Positions 35,006 through 44,434 are shown, numbered from the stretch's first letter. The stretch is 64,000 bases of DNA from Zoogloea sp. LCSB751 (GCF_002028455.1 NZ_MWUM01000028.1:1-64000), one strand, 5' to 3'. The notes: generated by a model from the letters alone, not told the origin. Numbers and translations are program-made.

Positions 35006-35902
35006 ATGAACATCGAATTCGACGGTCCCGTCTCCACCGCCAACGCGAACACCCTGCGCCAGGTCATCGAAGCCCTGCTGGAACGCATCCAGGACCGGGA
35101 CGAGGAGCTCGACCTGTCCAGCCTGTCGCGCATCCGCGTCGTCGACGACCTGCCGGCCGCCGAGCAGCACTTCGGTGCCGCGCCGGTGGCCGACGAGCAC
35201 CTGTCGCGCATCGTCGCCGACGAGGGCAAGCTGGCCCTGCTCTTCGATGGCAGCAAGCTGTGGCAGATCCTGTCCGGTGACGGCGCCGAGATCGCCCGGC
35301 TGATCCACCACCTGCACAAGGAATGCTGGCGCCTGCACGATGCCCAGGCCACCTTGGAAGCGGTAGCCGAAACCCCGCTGGCCAGAGCGCTGGCGCCCAT
35401 CGTCAGCGCCATGTGGCAGGAATACCGCATCAACCGGCGCAGCGCCTGGTCGGTGCCGGCCGACGCCGACCTGCTGCTGAACCACCTGGCTGCGCTGCTG
35501 CAGGCCCTGCCGGACGGCATGCAGGAGGAAATCACCCTGTACTTCGCCGACCAGGACCTCGACGGCCTGTTCGCCAAGAGCCTCGGCCGCATCGCCCACC
35601 TGATGCAGGCCGTCGCCCACGTGCAGGGCTATCTGGACGGCCTCGGCCAGCCGCTCTCCGCCATCAGCGCCGAGATGCACGAGCTGGTATCCAAGTCCTT
35701 CCTGTCGCCGATCTGGGCCGCCACAGCCCAGCACCTGGCCGCCGGCCACGCCATCGGCCCCGGCGAGCTGGCCGACATCCCCCTGCGCCGCGACGTGCAG
35801 GCCGCCTTCGCCAGCTTCGGCCTGCAGATCCGCGAAACCGACGACGGCAGCGACGTGTGGGTGGACGTGCAAGCCTTGGCGAAGCCCGAAACCCTGCACT
35901 GA
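35006..35902 (+). CDS. conserved hypothetical protein, 298 aa
   Basis: This is a soluble, acidic, largely helical protein with no family I recognise. The N-terminal part (NIEFDGPVSTANANTLRQVIEALLERIQ) suggests a dimerisation helix. The centre contains LWQILSGDGAEIARLIHHLHKE and MWQEYRINRRSAWSVPADADLLLNHL. There is no signal peptide or membrane helix. An in-frame GTG at 34994 has AGGA only 3 nt upstream, so the ATG at 35006 and the GTG remain alternatives. It is convergent with the diguanylate cyclase gene. Confidence 0.72.
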   Translation: MNIEFDGPVSTANANTLRQVIEALLERIQDRDEELDLSSLSRIRVVDDLPAAEQHFGAAPVADEHLSRIVADEGKLALLFDGSKLWQILSGDGAEIARLIHHLHKECWRLHDAQATLEAVAETPLARALAPIVSAMWQEYRINRRSAWSVPADADLLLNHLAALLQALPDGMQEEITLYFADQDLDGLFAKSLGRIAHLMQAVAHVQGYLDGLGQPLSAISAEMHELVSKSFLSPIWAATAQHLAAGHAIGPGELADIPLRRDVQAAFASFGLQIRETDDGSDVWVDVQALAKPETLH

Positions 35903-35921
35903 GCGCCGAGGACCAATCCGC

Positions 35922-35941
35922 GGGGGCGAGTCCATCCGCCC
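35922..35941. repeat. degenerate REP-like half element
   Basis: A 20-bp sequence resembling the GGGCGAATTCATTCGCCC arm, but with substitutions in the core (GAGTCCATCC), lies between two convergent genes. This is a typical REP location. Confidence 0.35.
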
Positions 35942-35969
35942 TTGCGGCACCGCCGCGCCCCGCCTGGGC

Positions 35970-37697
35970 TCAGAGTGGCTCCGCGAAGCAGGCCCGCTGA
36001 CGGCCTCCGCTCTTGGCCCGGTACATGGCCTTGTCGGCCATGGCAATGAGCTCCGTGGCACCGGTCGCATCGTAAGGATAGCGGGACACACCGATGCTGC
36101 CCCCGGAACGCAGGGTCGCCCCGTTGTGCATGACGGGCTGGGCCAACGCATCCAGGGCCTTCCCGGCCACATGGGCAATGGCTTCGGAGTCGTCGGCGCC
36201 GTCGAGCAGGATGATGAATTCGTCCCCCCCCAGGCGCGCTACCGTATCGCTGGCCCGCACCAGCTGCTGCAGACGGACGGCCGCAGCACACAGCATGGCA
36301 TCCCCCGCGGCGTGCCCGAGGCTGTCGTTGATCGTCTTGAAGTTGTCCAGGTCGATGAAGAGCAGCGCCAGATGCCCGTTGTTGCGCCGCGCATGGGCCA
36401 GGGCCTGGTCCAGCCGGTCGAGAAACAGACGCCGGTTCGGCAGGCCGGTCAGGCTGTCGTGGCTGGCCAGGCGATCAAGGGCCCGCTGCTTCTCTTCCAG
36501 GCTGTCGAACTGGGCGTGGATCTGCTGCTGCATGTCTTCGATGCTGCGCGCCAGCACGCCGATCTCGTCCTGGCGCCGGCTCGGCAGGCGCTGCCCGGCG
36601 GCCCCCGGCGCAAAACCCCGCACCGCCTGCACGATCTGGTTGAGCGGCCGGGTCAGCGCCCGCGCCAGCAGAATCGCCAGGAGAACGGCCAGGGCACTGA
36701 AACCCAGCACGATGCGCAGCGTCGCACCACCGAGGCGATCGCTCTGTTCGACCACCTCGGCGAGGGGCTGCGACAGCCCCAGGATGAAATCGTCCTCGCT
36801 GTGCAGCGTGGCGAAATGCTGGCGGACGAAGGCTGCCACCACGGCCGCCTGCCCCACCGGGCGGGACGTGGTCACCAATTGAGCGGCCTGCCCGGCCCGA
36901 TCGGCCAGCAGTGCCTCAGTGGCGGGAAACGGGTCCTGCACACGGGCCCGCTGCCCGCGATCGAAGGCAAAGGCCAGGCGGGGATCGGGATGGATCAGGA
37001 AATCGCCGGCTCCGTTGGTCAGGTAGAGCTGCAGGCCGGGAGGCAGGTCGGCCGCCAGTTGGGCGAACAGCCCGTTCAGGTCCACATTGATCACCACCAA
37101 CCCGAGCACCGGCCCATCCGGTGTTTCCCGGACCGGGGCGGCCACCTGCAGTGACGGCTTGCCTTGCCCTGCGTGGGCGCCGACCTCGTGGTTGATCTCC
37201 GCCCGCGAGACGAACACCGTGCCGGACGGCAGGCGCAAAGTCTCGAAGACATAGGGGTAGTGCCCCTTCTCCTGGAGTTCATCGCCTTCGATACGCACCA
37301 CGCCGCTGTCGTCCCGATCCACCCGGACGCGCTCCAGCCCATGATCGGCCACATCGATGAGGCGCATCTGGAAATACTCGGGGTGGGTTTCCAGCATGCG
37401 CTGGAAGAGCAGCGCCACATTGCGCTCGCTGGTGACCTGCAGGATCGGATCGGCACGCCGCAGCAGGCGCGCGGCCTGGGGATGTTCGGCGACCAGGCGC
37501 ACGTCGCGGGCGGTATTGTCGAGACCGATCGCCAGCTGGCGCACCAGAACCCGCGTCGAGGTGAGCAGACGCGCCTCCGCCGCCGCCAGGAGCATCGCCC
37601 GGCTCTCGGCGTAGCCGTAGTAACCGGTCAGACCGGCCGCCAGCACGCCGACGAGGGCCAGCGCGAGGCCCAGACGGACCGCGATGCCCATCCTCAT
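35970..37697 (-). CDS. membrane diguanylate cyclase with periplasmic sensor, HAMP and GGDEF
   Basis: This 575-residue protein makes c-di-GMP from GTP. It has TM1 (about 5-27), a long periplasmic sensor region of Cache type, TM2, a HAMP linker (about 330-380) and a C-terminal GGDEF domain. The active-site motif is intact (RLGGDEFIILL), and an inhibitory I-site RASD lies five residues before it, so product feedback is expected. There is no EAL domain. The ATG at 37697 overlaps the stop of the PotD-like gene (ATGA). The open frame continues upstream, but translational coupling and the start of TM1 favour this start. It is the output end of the sensory operon. Confidence 0.93.
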   Translation of the reverse strand: MRMGIAVRLGLALALVGVLAAGLTGYYGYAESRAMLLAAAEARLLTSTRVLVRQLAIGLDNTARDVRLVAEHPQAARLLRRADPILQVTSERNVALLFQRMLETHPEYFQMRLIDVADHGLERVRVDRDDSGVVRIEGDELQEKGHYPYVFETLRLPSGTVFVSRAEINHEVGAHAGQGKPSLQVAAPVRETPDGPVLGLVVINVDLNGLFAQLAADLPPGLQLYLTNGAGDFLIHPDPRLAFAFDRGQRARVQDPFPATEALLADRAGQAAQLVTTSRPVGQAAVVAAFVRQHFATLHSEDDFILGLSQPLAEVVEQSDRLGGATLRIVLGFSALAVLLAILLARALTRPLNQIVQAVRGFAPGAAGQRLPSRRQDEIGVLARSIEDMQQQIHAQFDSLEEKQRALDRLASHDSLTGLPNRRLFLDRLDQALAHARRNNGHLALLFIDLDNFKTINDSLGHAAGDAMLCAAAVRLQQLVRASDTVARLGGDEFIILLDGADDSEAIAHVAGKALDALAQPVMHNGATLRSGGSIGVSRYPYDATGATELIAMADKAMYRAKSGGRQRACFAEPL

Positions 37698-38773
37698 GGC
37701 GCCATGACCCGCGTGGCCCGGTCGCCCGAGTGGATGCGCGCCCACAGGCGTTCCCGGCGGGACGTATCCTCGACCGCGGCCAGCCAGGCGATGCGGTCAT
37801 CCGGCCCGCCGGTACCCGATTCGACCAAGGTATTGGCGAGGCCCTGGCGCTGGACCAGCAGACTACTGGCCGTATCGCCGAGCAAGTGATCTATCCATGC
37901 ATGGACCAGGTCGGTGTCGCGCGCACCGCGAACGATGGCCCAGCAGTCGAGCCAGGCCAGCGCGCCTTCGCGGGGAAGCACGTACCCCACGTCCGCCCCC
38001 GCCGCCCGCAGCATGTGCAGCTGCTGCAGCCCGTAGTTGGCAAACATCAGCGCCACACCGTGGCGCAGGAACAATTGCACCGATTCCTCAGGGCGGGTGT
38101 AGAAGCCGAGCACGTTGCGGCGCAGCGCAATCAGCTTGTCCACGGCCCGCCCCCACTGCGCCTCCTGCAGCCGAAACGGCGATGAAAGACCGAGCGCCTG
38201 GGCGGCCAGCGAGAAGCTGTGGGCCCCACCGCTGTAGGCCAGCACCCGGCCGCGATGGCGGGGGTCCCACAAGGCCGAGATGGAGGCCGGCGCTTCGGGA
38301 AACTGGCGACGGTCATAGATCAGTCCCATCGTCGAATACGTGTAGGGAATGGCATAGGCCGCGGGCCGGCCATTGCGGACGTGCACCAGCCCCGGGATCT
38401 CGGCCAGCTTGCGGAAACGCGGCAACTGGCGGCGCGTGCCGGGGATCCGTGCCGGATCCACCGGTTGCACGAGGCCGGCGGCGATATAGCGCTGCAACTC
38501 AGCGGTATTGACAGCCATGACGTCGAAATCGCCACCGCCGTTGGCACTCACCTTCTGCCACAGACTTTCGTCGGAATCGATGACGGTCAGTTCGACCCGC
38601 GCGCCGCTCTTGCGCTCGAAGCTCCGGACCACGTCCGCATCCGCATAGCCGGGCCAGGCCAACACGCGCAACACCCCGCCCGCGTGGGCACCTCCCGCGA
38701 AAACGCCGGACAGGATTCCGGCCACCAGCACGACAAGCGACGCCAGACGAAGGGACGAAGCACGCAGACTCAT
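37694..38773 (-). CDS. PotD/PotF-like periplasmic binding protein (orphan)
   Basis: This 359-residue exported protein has a signal peptide of about 31 residues ending in GAHA. The mature N-terminus GGVLRVLAWPGYADADVVRSFE is typical of spermidine/putrescine-family (type II) receptors, as are GDFDVMAVNTAELQRYI and the GLIYDRRQFPEAPASISALWDP segment. No potABC permease or ATPase genes are present. It is translationally coupled to the GGDEF gene and lies 88 bp after the hybrid kinase, so it is more likely a ligand sensor for the cyclase or kinase than a transport receptor. Confidence 0.9.
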   Translation of the reverse strand: MSLRASSLRLASLVVLVAGILSGVFAGGAHAGGVLRVLAWPGYADADVVRSFERKSGARVELTVIDSDESLWQKVSANGGGDFDVMAVNTAELQRYIAAGLVQPVDPARIPGTRRQLPRFRKLAEIPGLVHVRNGRPAAYAIPYTYSTMGLIYDRRQFPEAPASISALWDPRHRGRVLAYSGGAHSFSLAAQALGLSSPFRLQEAQWGRAVDKLIALRRNVLGFYTRPEESVQLFLRHGVALMFANYGLQQLHMLRAAGADVGYVLPREGALAWLDCWAIVRGARDTDLVHAWIDHLLGDTASSLLVQRQGLANTLVESGTGGPDDRIAWLAAVEDTSRRERLWARIHSGDRATRVMAP

Positions 38774-38861
38774 GCCAGTGATGATACGCGGGGCGCCTTG
38801 CGCCTCCTTGGCACTCCGTCACTCCCAGTCCGTGAGAGAACGCCCGATTCGGGGCACAGGC

Positions 38862-41800
38862 TCACAGCAGCTTGCGCAGTTGCTCCAGCAGTTGCGGCAG
38901 TTCACTCTCCAGCGCCACCAGGGCCGCCCGTGCCGCAGCCACAGCGCCCTCGGCAGCACTCTTCAGGGGAGCCTCGACGGCCGCCGCAGTCTGCTGGATG
39001 CGCACGAGACCGAGGCTGGCCGCACTGCCCTTCAGGGAGTGGGCGGCCCGCTGCGCGGCGTCCAGGTCCTCCGCATCCAGTGCGGCCCGGATACGTGCGA
39101 CCTCGCCCTCGTGGGTGTCGACAAACATGGCCAGCAGACGCCGGTAGGTGGCGAACTTGCCACGGACCAGACTGAGCCCGAATGCCAGGTCCACGCCATC
39201 GATGCCGGCCAGCCGGTCCCGCAGCGCCTGTTCCTGCCCGGCCGCCAGCACGTCGTCGTGCTCGCCCTGGCGCCCCCCGCCCGCCGGAGCACGGGGCGGC
39301 ATCCAGTGGATCAACGCGGCGAACAGGCTGTCCGGATCGACCGGCTTGGCCACGTGGTCATTCATGCCGGCCTCCAGACAGGCACGCCGGTCCTCGTCGA
39401 AGGCATTGGCGGTCATCGCCAGGATCGGCAGGGACTTGCACTGGGGCAGCTGGCGCAGCGCCCGGGTGGCCTCCAGACCATCCATGTTGGGCATCTGCAC
39501 GTCCATCAGGACCAGGTCGTAAGCGGTGTGGGCGACCTTCTGCAAAGCCTCCATGCCGTCATTGGCCACATCCACGCGCAAGCCGGTTTCTTCCAGCAGC
39601 GCAAGGGCCACCTCCTGGTTCACCGGGTTGTCCTCGGCCAGCAGGATGTAGCGGCCGCGCAACGGCGACAGGTCTACCGCAACAGGCCCGGCCGCGCGCG
39701 CCGGCGCCACGCCGGAAAAGACCTCGGCGATGGCATCGTGGAGCATCGAGGGGGTGACCGGTTTGCTCAACTGGGACTGGATACCCATCGTGTGCAGCTG
39801 CTCGGTGGTCCACTCGCTGCTGTAGGCGGTCGCCAGAATGATCCTGGCCTCGGAGCCGAGGGCCAGAATCCTCCGGCTGGTCTCGATGCCATCCATGCCG
39901 GGCATCGCCCAATCCATCAGGATCAGGTTGAACGGGCTGCCGCCCAGCAGTGCCTCGCGAGCCAGGGCCACCGCGTGCTCGCCGGAGTCCGCCGTCGCCA
40001 CCCGCACGGAAAACGCATTGAGCATGTCTTCCATCGCTGTACGCGCATCGGCGTTGTCGTCCACCACCAGCACACGCAAGGTTTCATCGAGCTTCACGCC
40101 AATACGGGGAGCCGGCGTGCTTGCCGTGCGCTGCAGGGGCAATTCAAACCAGAAGGTGCTGCCCTTGCCCAGTTCGCTGTCCACTCCGACCCGACCGCCC
40201 ATCAGTTCGATCAGGCGCTTGCTGATCACCAGTCCGAGGCCGGTGCCACCGAACTTGCGGGTGGTCGAGGCGTCGGCCTGCACGAAGGCCTGGAACAGGC
40301 GGTTGCGCTGCTCCTCGCTGAGGCCGATGCCGGTGTCGCTGACTTCAAAGCGCACCGTCACCGTATCGGGAGCTTCGGCCAGCAGGCGTGCCCGGAAGAT
40401 CACACAGCCGGCATCCGTGAACTTGACCGCGTTGCTGGCAAAATTGACCAGAATCTGGCCCAGGTGCATCTGATCGCCGTGCAGGACCGCCGGAATGGCC
40501 GGATCGATACGGTTGATCACTTCCAGGCCCTTCTCCGCGGCCCGGTCGCAGATCAGGTCGTTGAGATTGCGGAAGACCCGGTCGAGTTCGAAATCGGCAT
40601 ATTCGATGGTCAGCTTGCCGGCTTCGATCTTCGAGAAATCCAGAATGTCGTTGATAACCCCCAGCAGGTGACGCGCCGCCTGGGAGATCTTGTCGAGCTG
40701 CTCGATCTGGCGTGCGTCCACTGCCGAGCGGCGGATCAAGTGGGTCAGGCCGACAATGGCGTTCATCGGCGTGCGGATCTCGTGGCTCATGTTGGCGAGG
40801 AAGCTGCTCTTGAAGCGGCTGGCGTCCTCGGCGGCCTCCTTGGCCACGGCCAGTTCCTGGGTACGCTGGACGACCAGATCTTCCAGATGCAGCTGGATGT
40901 CGCGCAGCGCATGGGTGCGCTTGTCGAACATCTCGGCCAGTTCCTCAAGCTCATCGTGGGTACCGATCGGTGCACAATGCCGCTCCGGGCTGCCGTCGGC
41001 GGCCGCCACCCGCTCCCGCAGCAGCACAATGGGGCGCGATATCGAGAAACCGATCCAGTAGGCGATGGCAATCGCCACCAGGGTCAGGACCAGCCCCAGC
41101 AGCGCCACGTCGCCGATCGCGCTGACCGCTGGCGCCAGATAATGCTGGCGCGGCGCCGATACCTCGAGCTGCAGGCCCAGGCCATTGAGAAAGCTCTGGT
41201 TGCGGTCGCTGACCGCCTGGCGGGCGATCAACACATCGCTGGCATCGGCAGGGTGCTGCTCGAACAGGGTTTGTCCGTCGAGGACCAGACGGTGTCCCAA
41301 CAGGGGGTCGGTGGGCAGCACACGACGAGCCACCGCCCCCAGGTCGTAGACCACTACCAGCACGCCCTGGGTGGTGCTGTAGTAGGTTGCCGGGACGAAA
41401 ACAACCCAGTGGCCGCGGCTGCGGTCGATCAGATAGCTGACCACCCCATTGGCCAGCGTGCTGCGCAGTTCGGCGGAATCACTGTAGGTTGGCAGCGTTT
41501 CCAGCGTCGAATACACCGGCTTGCCGTCATAGCCGAGCAGCGCCACGGCATACACGTCGCGCCCCTCGCGAAAGTTCTTGATCAGCTCCGGCAGGTAAGT
41601 CTCGCGCCCCTGGGCATCGTTGAGGCCATTGACCACCAGAGGGTTCCTGACCAGCACGTTGGCGCTTTCGAGCAGATACTCGATGCGCTGCTGCAACAGA
41701 CGGGCATCCTGGCCGGCCCGCTCCTCCAGCTCGTGGGTCAGGTTGGCGATGATCGCCGAATGCAGCCGGAAACCCACCGTGGTCGCCACGGTGACCATCG

Positions 41801-41873
41801 ACAGCGCGACGAACAGCCCGAAAACCCAGGTGATCCGCCGCCTCACGCTGCGGGTGATGAGCGCCAGTTTCAT
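38862..41873 (-). CDS. hybrid sensor histidine kinase: HAMP-HisKA-HATPase-REC-REC-HPt
   Basis: This 1003-residue inner-membrane kinase has TM1 (about 14-34), a periplasmic sensor (about 35-255), TM2 (about 256-277), HAMP (about 277-330) and HisKA with His364 in NMSHEIRTPM. HATPase (SDTGIGL, GGTGLGL), two receiver domains with Asp654 and Asp791, and an HPt domain with His945 in AAHSLKGSAASLG follow. It thus has all parts of a phosphorelay except an output domain. Its start overlaps the stop of the fused binding-protein gene (ATGA). The fused receptor is therefore its probable ligand-presenting partner. The final regulator is not encoded adjacent to it. Confidence 0.95.
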   Translation of the reverse strand: MKLALITRSVRRRITWVFGLFVALSMVTVATTVGFRLHSAIIANLTHELEERAGQDARLLQQRIEYLLESANVLVRNPLVVNGLNDAQGRETYLPELIKNFREGRDVYAVALLGYDGKPVYSTLETLPTYSDSAELRSTLANGVVSYLIDRSRGHWVVFVPATYYSTTQGVLVVVYDLGAVARRVLPTDPLLGHRLVLDGQTLFEQHPADASDVLIARQAVSDRNQSFLNGLGLQLEVSAPRQHYLAPAVSAIGDVALLGLVLTLVAIAIAYWIGFSISRPIVLLRERVAAADGSPERHCAPIGTHDELEELAEMFDKRTHALRDIQLHLEDLVVQRTQELAVAKEAAEDASRFKSSFLANMSHEIRTPMNAIVGLTHLIRRSAVDARQIEQLDKISQAARHLLGVINDILDFSKIEAGKLTIEYADFELDRVFRNLNDLICDRAAEKGLEVINRIDPAIPAVLHGDQMHLGQILVNFASNAVKFTDAGCVIFRARLLAEAPDTVTVRFEVSDTGIGLSEEQRNRLFQAFVQADASTTRKFGGTGLGLVISKRLIELMGGRVGVDSELGKGSTFWFELPLQRTASTPAPRIGVKLDETLRVLVVDDNADARTAMEDMLNAFSVRVATADSGEHAVALAREALLGGSPFNLILMDWAMPGMDGIETSRRILALGSEARIILATAYSSEWTTEQLHTMGIQSQLSKPVTPSMLHDAIAEVFSGVAPARAAGPVAVDLSPLRGRYILLAEDNPVNQEVALALLEETGLRVDVANDGMEALQKVAHTAYDLVLMDVQMPNMDGLEATRALRQLPQCKSLPILAMTANAFDEDRRACLEAGMNDHVAKPVDPDSLFAALIHWMPPRAPAGGGRQGEHDDVLAAGQEQALRDRLAGIDGVDLAFGLSLVRGKFATYRRLLAMFVDTHEGEVARIRAALDAEDLDAAQRAAHSLKGSAASLGLVRIQQTAAAVEAPLKSAAEGAVAAARAALVALESELPQLLEQLRKLL

Positions 41874-44068
41874 TCTGCAGACACTATACGGCCCCGGGCG
41901 TCGAAGCGCGCCAGGCGCAGCTGTCCGCGCTCGAGTGCGTCGTGACGCTCTGCGGTGAATGGGGGGTTGTAGTCGCGCAGCACGCCGGGATAGGCATGCA
42001 GCGATTCCAGCGCGCTGCGTACCGCCGCATGGTCATCCCCCCTCGCCTGGCGGGCAGCCCGGGCCAGCATGTGGGTAAGCTCATAAGCATGCACGCTGGC
42101 AATCAGCGACGGCACCATCTCGTCGCGCCCCAGGGCGTAGCGCTCCCGGTAGTGCTGGAGGAATTTGCGGAAACGGGGATGCGCTACCGCATCGTCGAGC
42201 AGGATGGACTGCACGAAACGCAGGTCCACACGTCTCAACGCACCCTGGGTGGTCTGCCAGAAATCGCCGCTGGTCAAGCCCACATGGGCGAACACCGGCA
42301 GCGTCTTTTCCTGGCGGGCCATCGCCTGCACGATCTTCTGGCTCTCGACGGCATTTGCCACCAGCACCACCGCGCCGGCCCCGCTGGCCATGATCGCCCT
42401 GACCCGCGCTTCGGTGCCGGCATCGCCCACGTTGAACCATTCGATCTCGACGCGCCCTGCCGGCAGCTTGTCTATCATCGGCTTGAGCGCCTCGTCGTTG
42501 CTGCGCCCCCACGCCGAACGTTCGAGCAATACGACCACCCGCCCACCCGTCCGCAGCGCGCGCTCCAGCAGGAACGGTGCCGCCAGGGTGTCGCTGATCG
42601 ACACCCGGAAGGTGTAATTGGGTCGATAGCCGTGTTCGACCAGGCCACGCCCGGTGCCCCACGGGATGAGGAAGGGGATCTTCAGGCGGTGAATATCCTC
42701 CAGCTCATCCATGATCACCGCCGTCTGCACACCACCGACCACGCCCAACAGGGAAGGCAGCGCGGCAAAACGCTCGAGATTTTGGCGCCCGGACTGGGCA
42801 TTGGTGGCATGGTCACGACCGATCACCTGCAGCGGCACACCCTGGACGCCACCGCTGGCATTGATCTCCTCGACCGCCAGTTGCACGCCGCGGTAAATGG
42901 CTCCGCCCCCCTGGGCACTGCGCATGGAAAAATCCGCATCGATGCCAACCACCCACGGCGACGCCGCACGGCGCGGCACGGTGCCTCCCGGGGCCTGTTC
43001 CTGTTTGAGGTAACGCAGCTCGTCGGTCTTGACCAGCAGGTCGTAGCCGACCTCGAAGCCGAACTTGTCGGCGATCGGAGCCAGCGCCTTGCGGAAGGCC
43101 TCGCGTTCCTCCGGCGTCAGGGTATGGATCTCGACCCCGGCAGCACGAATGGTCTCGACGAACTGGGCCTCGCGGCGGGACGTTTCCTGACGTTCCCACA
43201 CCGTGAGTTCCTGCGCGTTGCGCCGGATGATCTCCCGCAGTTCCGGCGACAGGGACTCGAACACCGATTTGCTGACCGAGAACACGTAGGCCAGATAGGC
43301 GTGATTGCTGAGGGTCAGGTGCTTCTGGACCTCGTGGAAACGCATCCCGACGATGGCCACCAGCGGGTTCTCCTCGCCGTCCACCGCCCCATCGGCCAGC
43401 GCCTTGTAGGTCGCGTGAAAGTCGATCGGAATGGCCTGAGCCCCCAGCACCTCGAACTGCTCCGCAATGATCCGGCTCTTCATCGTGCGGATGCGCAGCC
43501 TGGCGAAATCCTGCGGGCGACGGATCGGCGTATTGGCGGTAAATTGCTTGAAGCCGTTTTCCCAGAAGGCCAGGCCCACCAGGTCGATGGCGTTGAGCTT
43601 GGACAGCAGGATGCGGCCCGGCTCACCGTCGAGCATCGCGTACAGCTCCTCGCGGCTCGCGAAATAGAACGGCAGGTCGGCGTATTGCATCGCCGGGATC
43701 GCCGAACTGAGCTTGGCAGTGGGCGTCAGCACCAAGTCGAGCTTGCCGCTTCGCGCCATCTCGAGCATCTGATCGTCGCTGCCCAGTTGCTGGTCGGGAA
43801 ACACCGTGACCTTCAGCTTGCCCTTGCTCTGCTCGCCAACCTGCTCGGCAAAGCGCAAGGCCGCCGCATGCAGGGCGCTGCCGGCGGCAATGTTCAGGCC
43901 GAGGCGCAGCTCACGCACATCGCTTGCCGTGCTCCTGGCAGCCTTGCCCGCCATACCACCGGACACATCCGGACGCTCCCCGCGTTGAACGGACCACCAC
44001 AGCACCAGCAACACACCGACCACCACGAAAGCCACCAGCGAAAGCGCACGAATCGGGTGTTTGCTCAT
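41870..44068 (-). CDS. fused DctP (TRAP) - LivK (ABC) periplasmic binding protein
   Basis: This 732-residue protein is exported or anchored by an N-terminal hydrophobic segment (about 8-26). Residues about 53-355 are a complete DctP/TRAP-type receptor, with VFPDQQLGSDDQMLEMARSG and the ligand-carboxylate Arg in LRIRTMKS (about 191-198). A short linker (356-371) leads to a complete LivK-type type I receptor (about 372-715, VVGIDADFSMRSAQGGGAIYRGVQLAVEEINASGG). No dctQ/dctM or liv transporter genes are nearby. It is coupled by ATGA overlap to the hybrid kinase. A dual-ligand sensory role is inferred. An artefactual fusion is unlikely because the frame is continuous and both halves are full length. 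Confidence 0.9.
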   Translation of the reverse strand: MSKHPIRALSLVAFVVVGVLLVLWWSVQRGERPDVSGGMAGKAARSTASDVRELRLGLNIAAGSALHAAALRFAEQVGEQSKGKLKVTVFPDQQLGSDDQMLEMARSGKLDLVLTPTAKLSSAIPAMQYADLPFYFASREELYAMLDGEPGRILLSKLNAIDLVGLAFWENGFKQFTANTPIRRPQDFARLRIRTMKSRIIAEQFEVLGAQAIPIDFHATYKALADGAVDGEENPLVAIVGMRFHEVQKHLTLSNHAYLAYVFSVSKSVFESLSPELREIIRRNAQELTVWERQETSRREAQFVETIRAAGVEIHTLTPEEREAFRKALAPIADKFGFEVGYDLLVKTDELRYLKQEQAPGGTVPRRAASPWVVGIDADFSMRSAQGGGAIYRGVQLAVEEINASGGVQGVPLQVIGRDHATNAQSGRQNLERFAALPSLLGVVGGVQTAVIMDELEDIHRLKIPFLIPWGTGRGLVEHGYRPNYTFRVSISDTLAAPFLLERALRTGGRVVVLLERSAWGRSNDEALKPMIDKLPAGRVEIEWFNVGDAGTEARVRAIMASGAGAVVLVANAVESQKIVQAMARQEKTLPVFAHVGLTSGDFWQTTQGALRRVDLRFVQSILLDDAVAHPRFRKFLQHYRERYALGRDEMVPSLIASVHAYELTHMLARAARQARGDDHAAVRSALESLHAYPGVLRDYNPPFTAERHDALERGQLRLARFDARGRIVSAE

Positions 44069-44230
44069 CAGTTTTTCTGTCTAGGCTGGATAGCTAATCA
44101 TATACCGATCGAAACCCCCTTGTTGCAGCATGGTTTTACCCCGGCGGACGAATGCCGCACGCGTCGTCAATTCCCGGGCCGCCAATGCGGCGTACGGGAT
44201 GGGCTTGCGAAGCGTCGGCGCCGCGCAAGC

Positions 44231-44434
44231 TCAATAATGCGGCGGAATCTCGTCACGCAGATCGCGGGCCTCCGCCGCCGGCGTGGCGGACTGCATCTGC
44301 TGGTAGAGCAGGCGGATCTGACGCTGTAGCGCGTCGATCTGCTCCTGCTGGCGGTGGACAGTCAGGTTGAGGCTGTCCACAAGGTCTTCGGTGAGGGCGA
44401 GCTTGATCTCGATTTCGGTGAGTCGGGATTCCAT
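44231..44434 (-). CDS. slyX: SlyX-family protein
   Basis: This 67-residue protein is mostly coiled coil (ESRLTEIEIKLALTEDLVDSLN, HRQQEQIDALQRQIRLLYQQM) and ends in PPHY, the conserved tail of SlyX. The ATG at 44434 has an AGGGG site 7 nt upstream; the frame is open further but without a better start. The biochemical role of SlyX is unknown. Confidence 0.9.
   Translation of the reverse strand: MESRLTEIEIKLALTEDLVDSLNLTVHRQQEQIDALQRQIRLLYQQMQSATPAAEARDLRDEIPPHY

Noticed and set aside
41870..44068. DctP-LivK fusion as a sequencing or assembly artefact
   Set aside because: The frame is continuous, both halves are complete, the linker is coding-like, and there is only one export signal, at the N-terminus.
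38772..44329. Long plus-strand frames of 1057 and 795 codons opposite the sensory operon
   Set aside because: Shadow frames of the hybrid kinase and fused receptor, with biased Gln/His/Arg composition and no domain.
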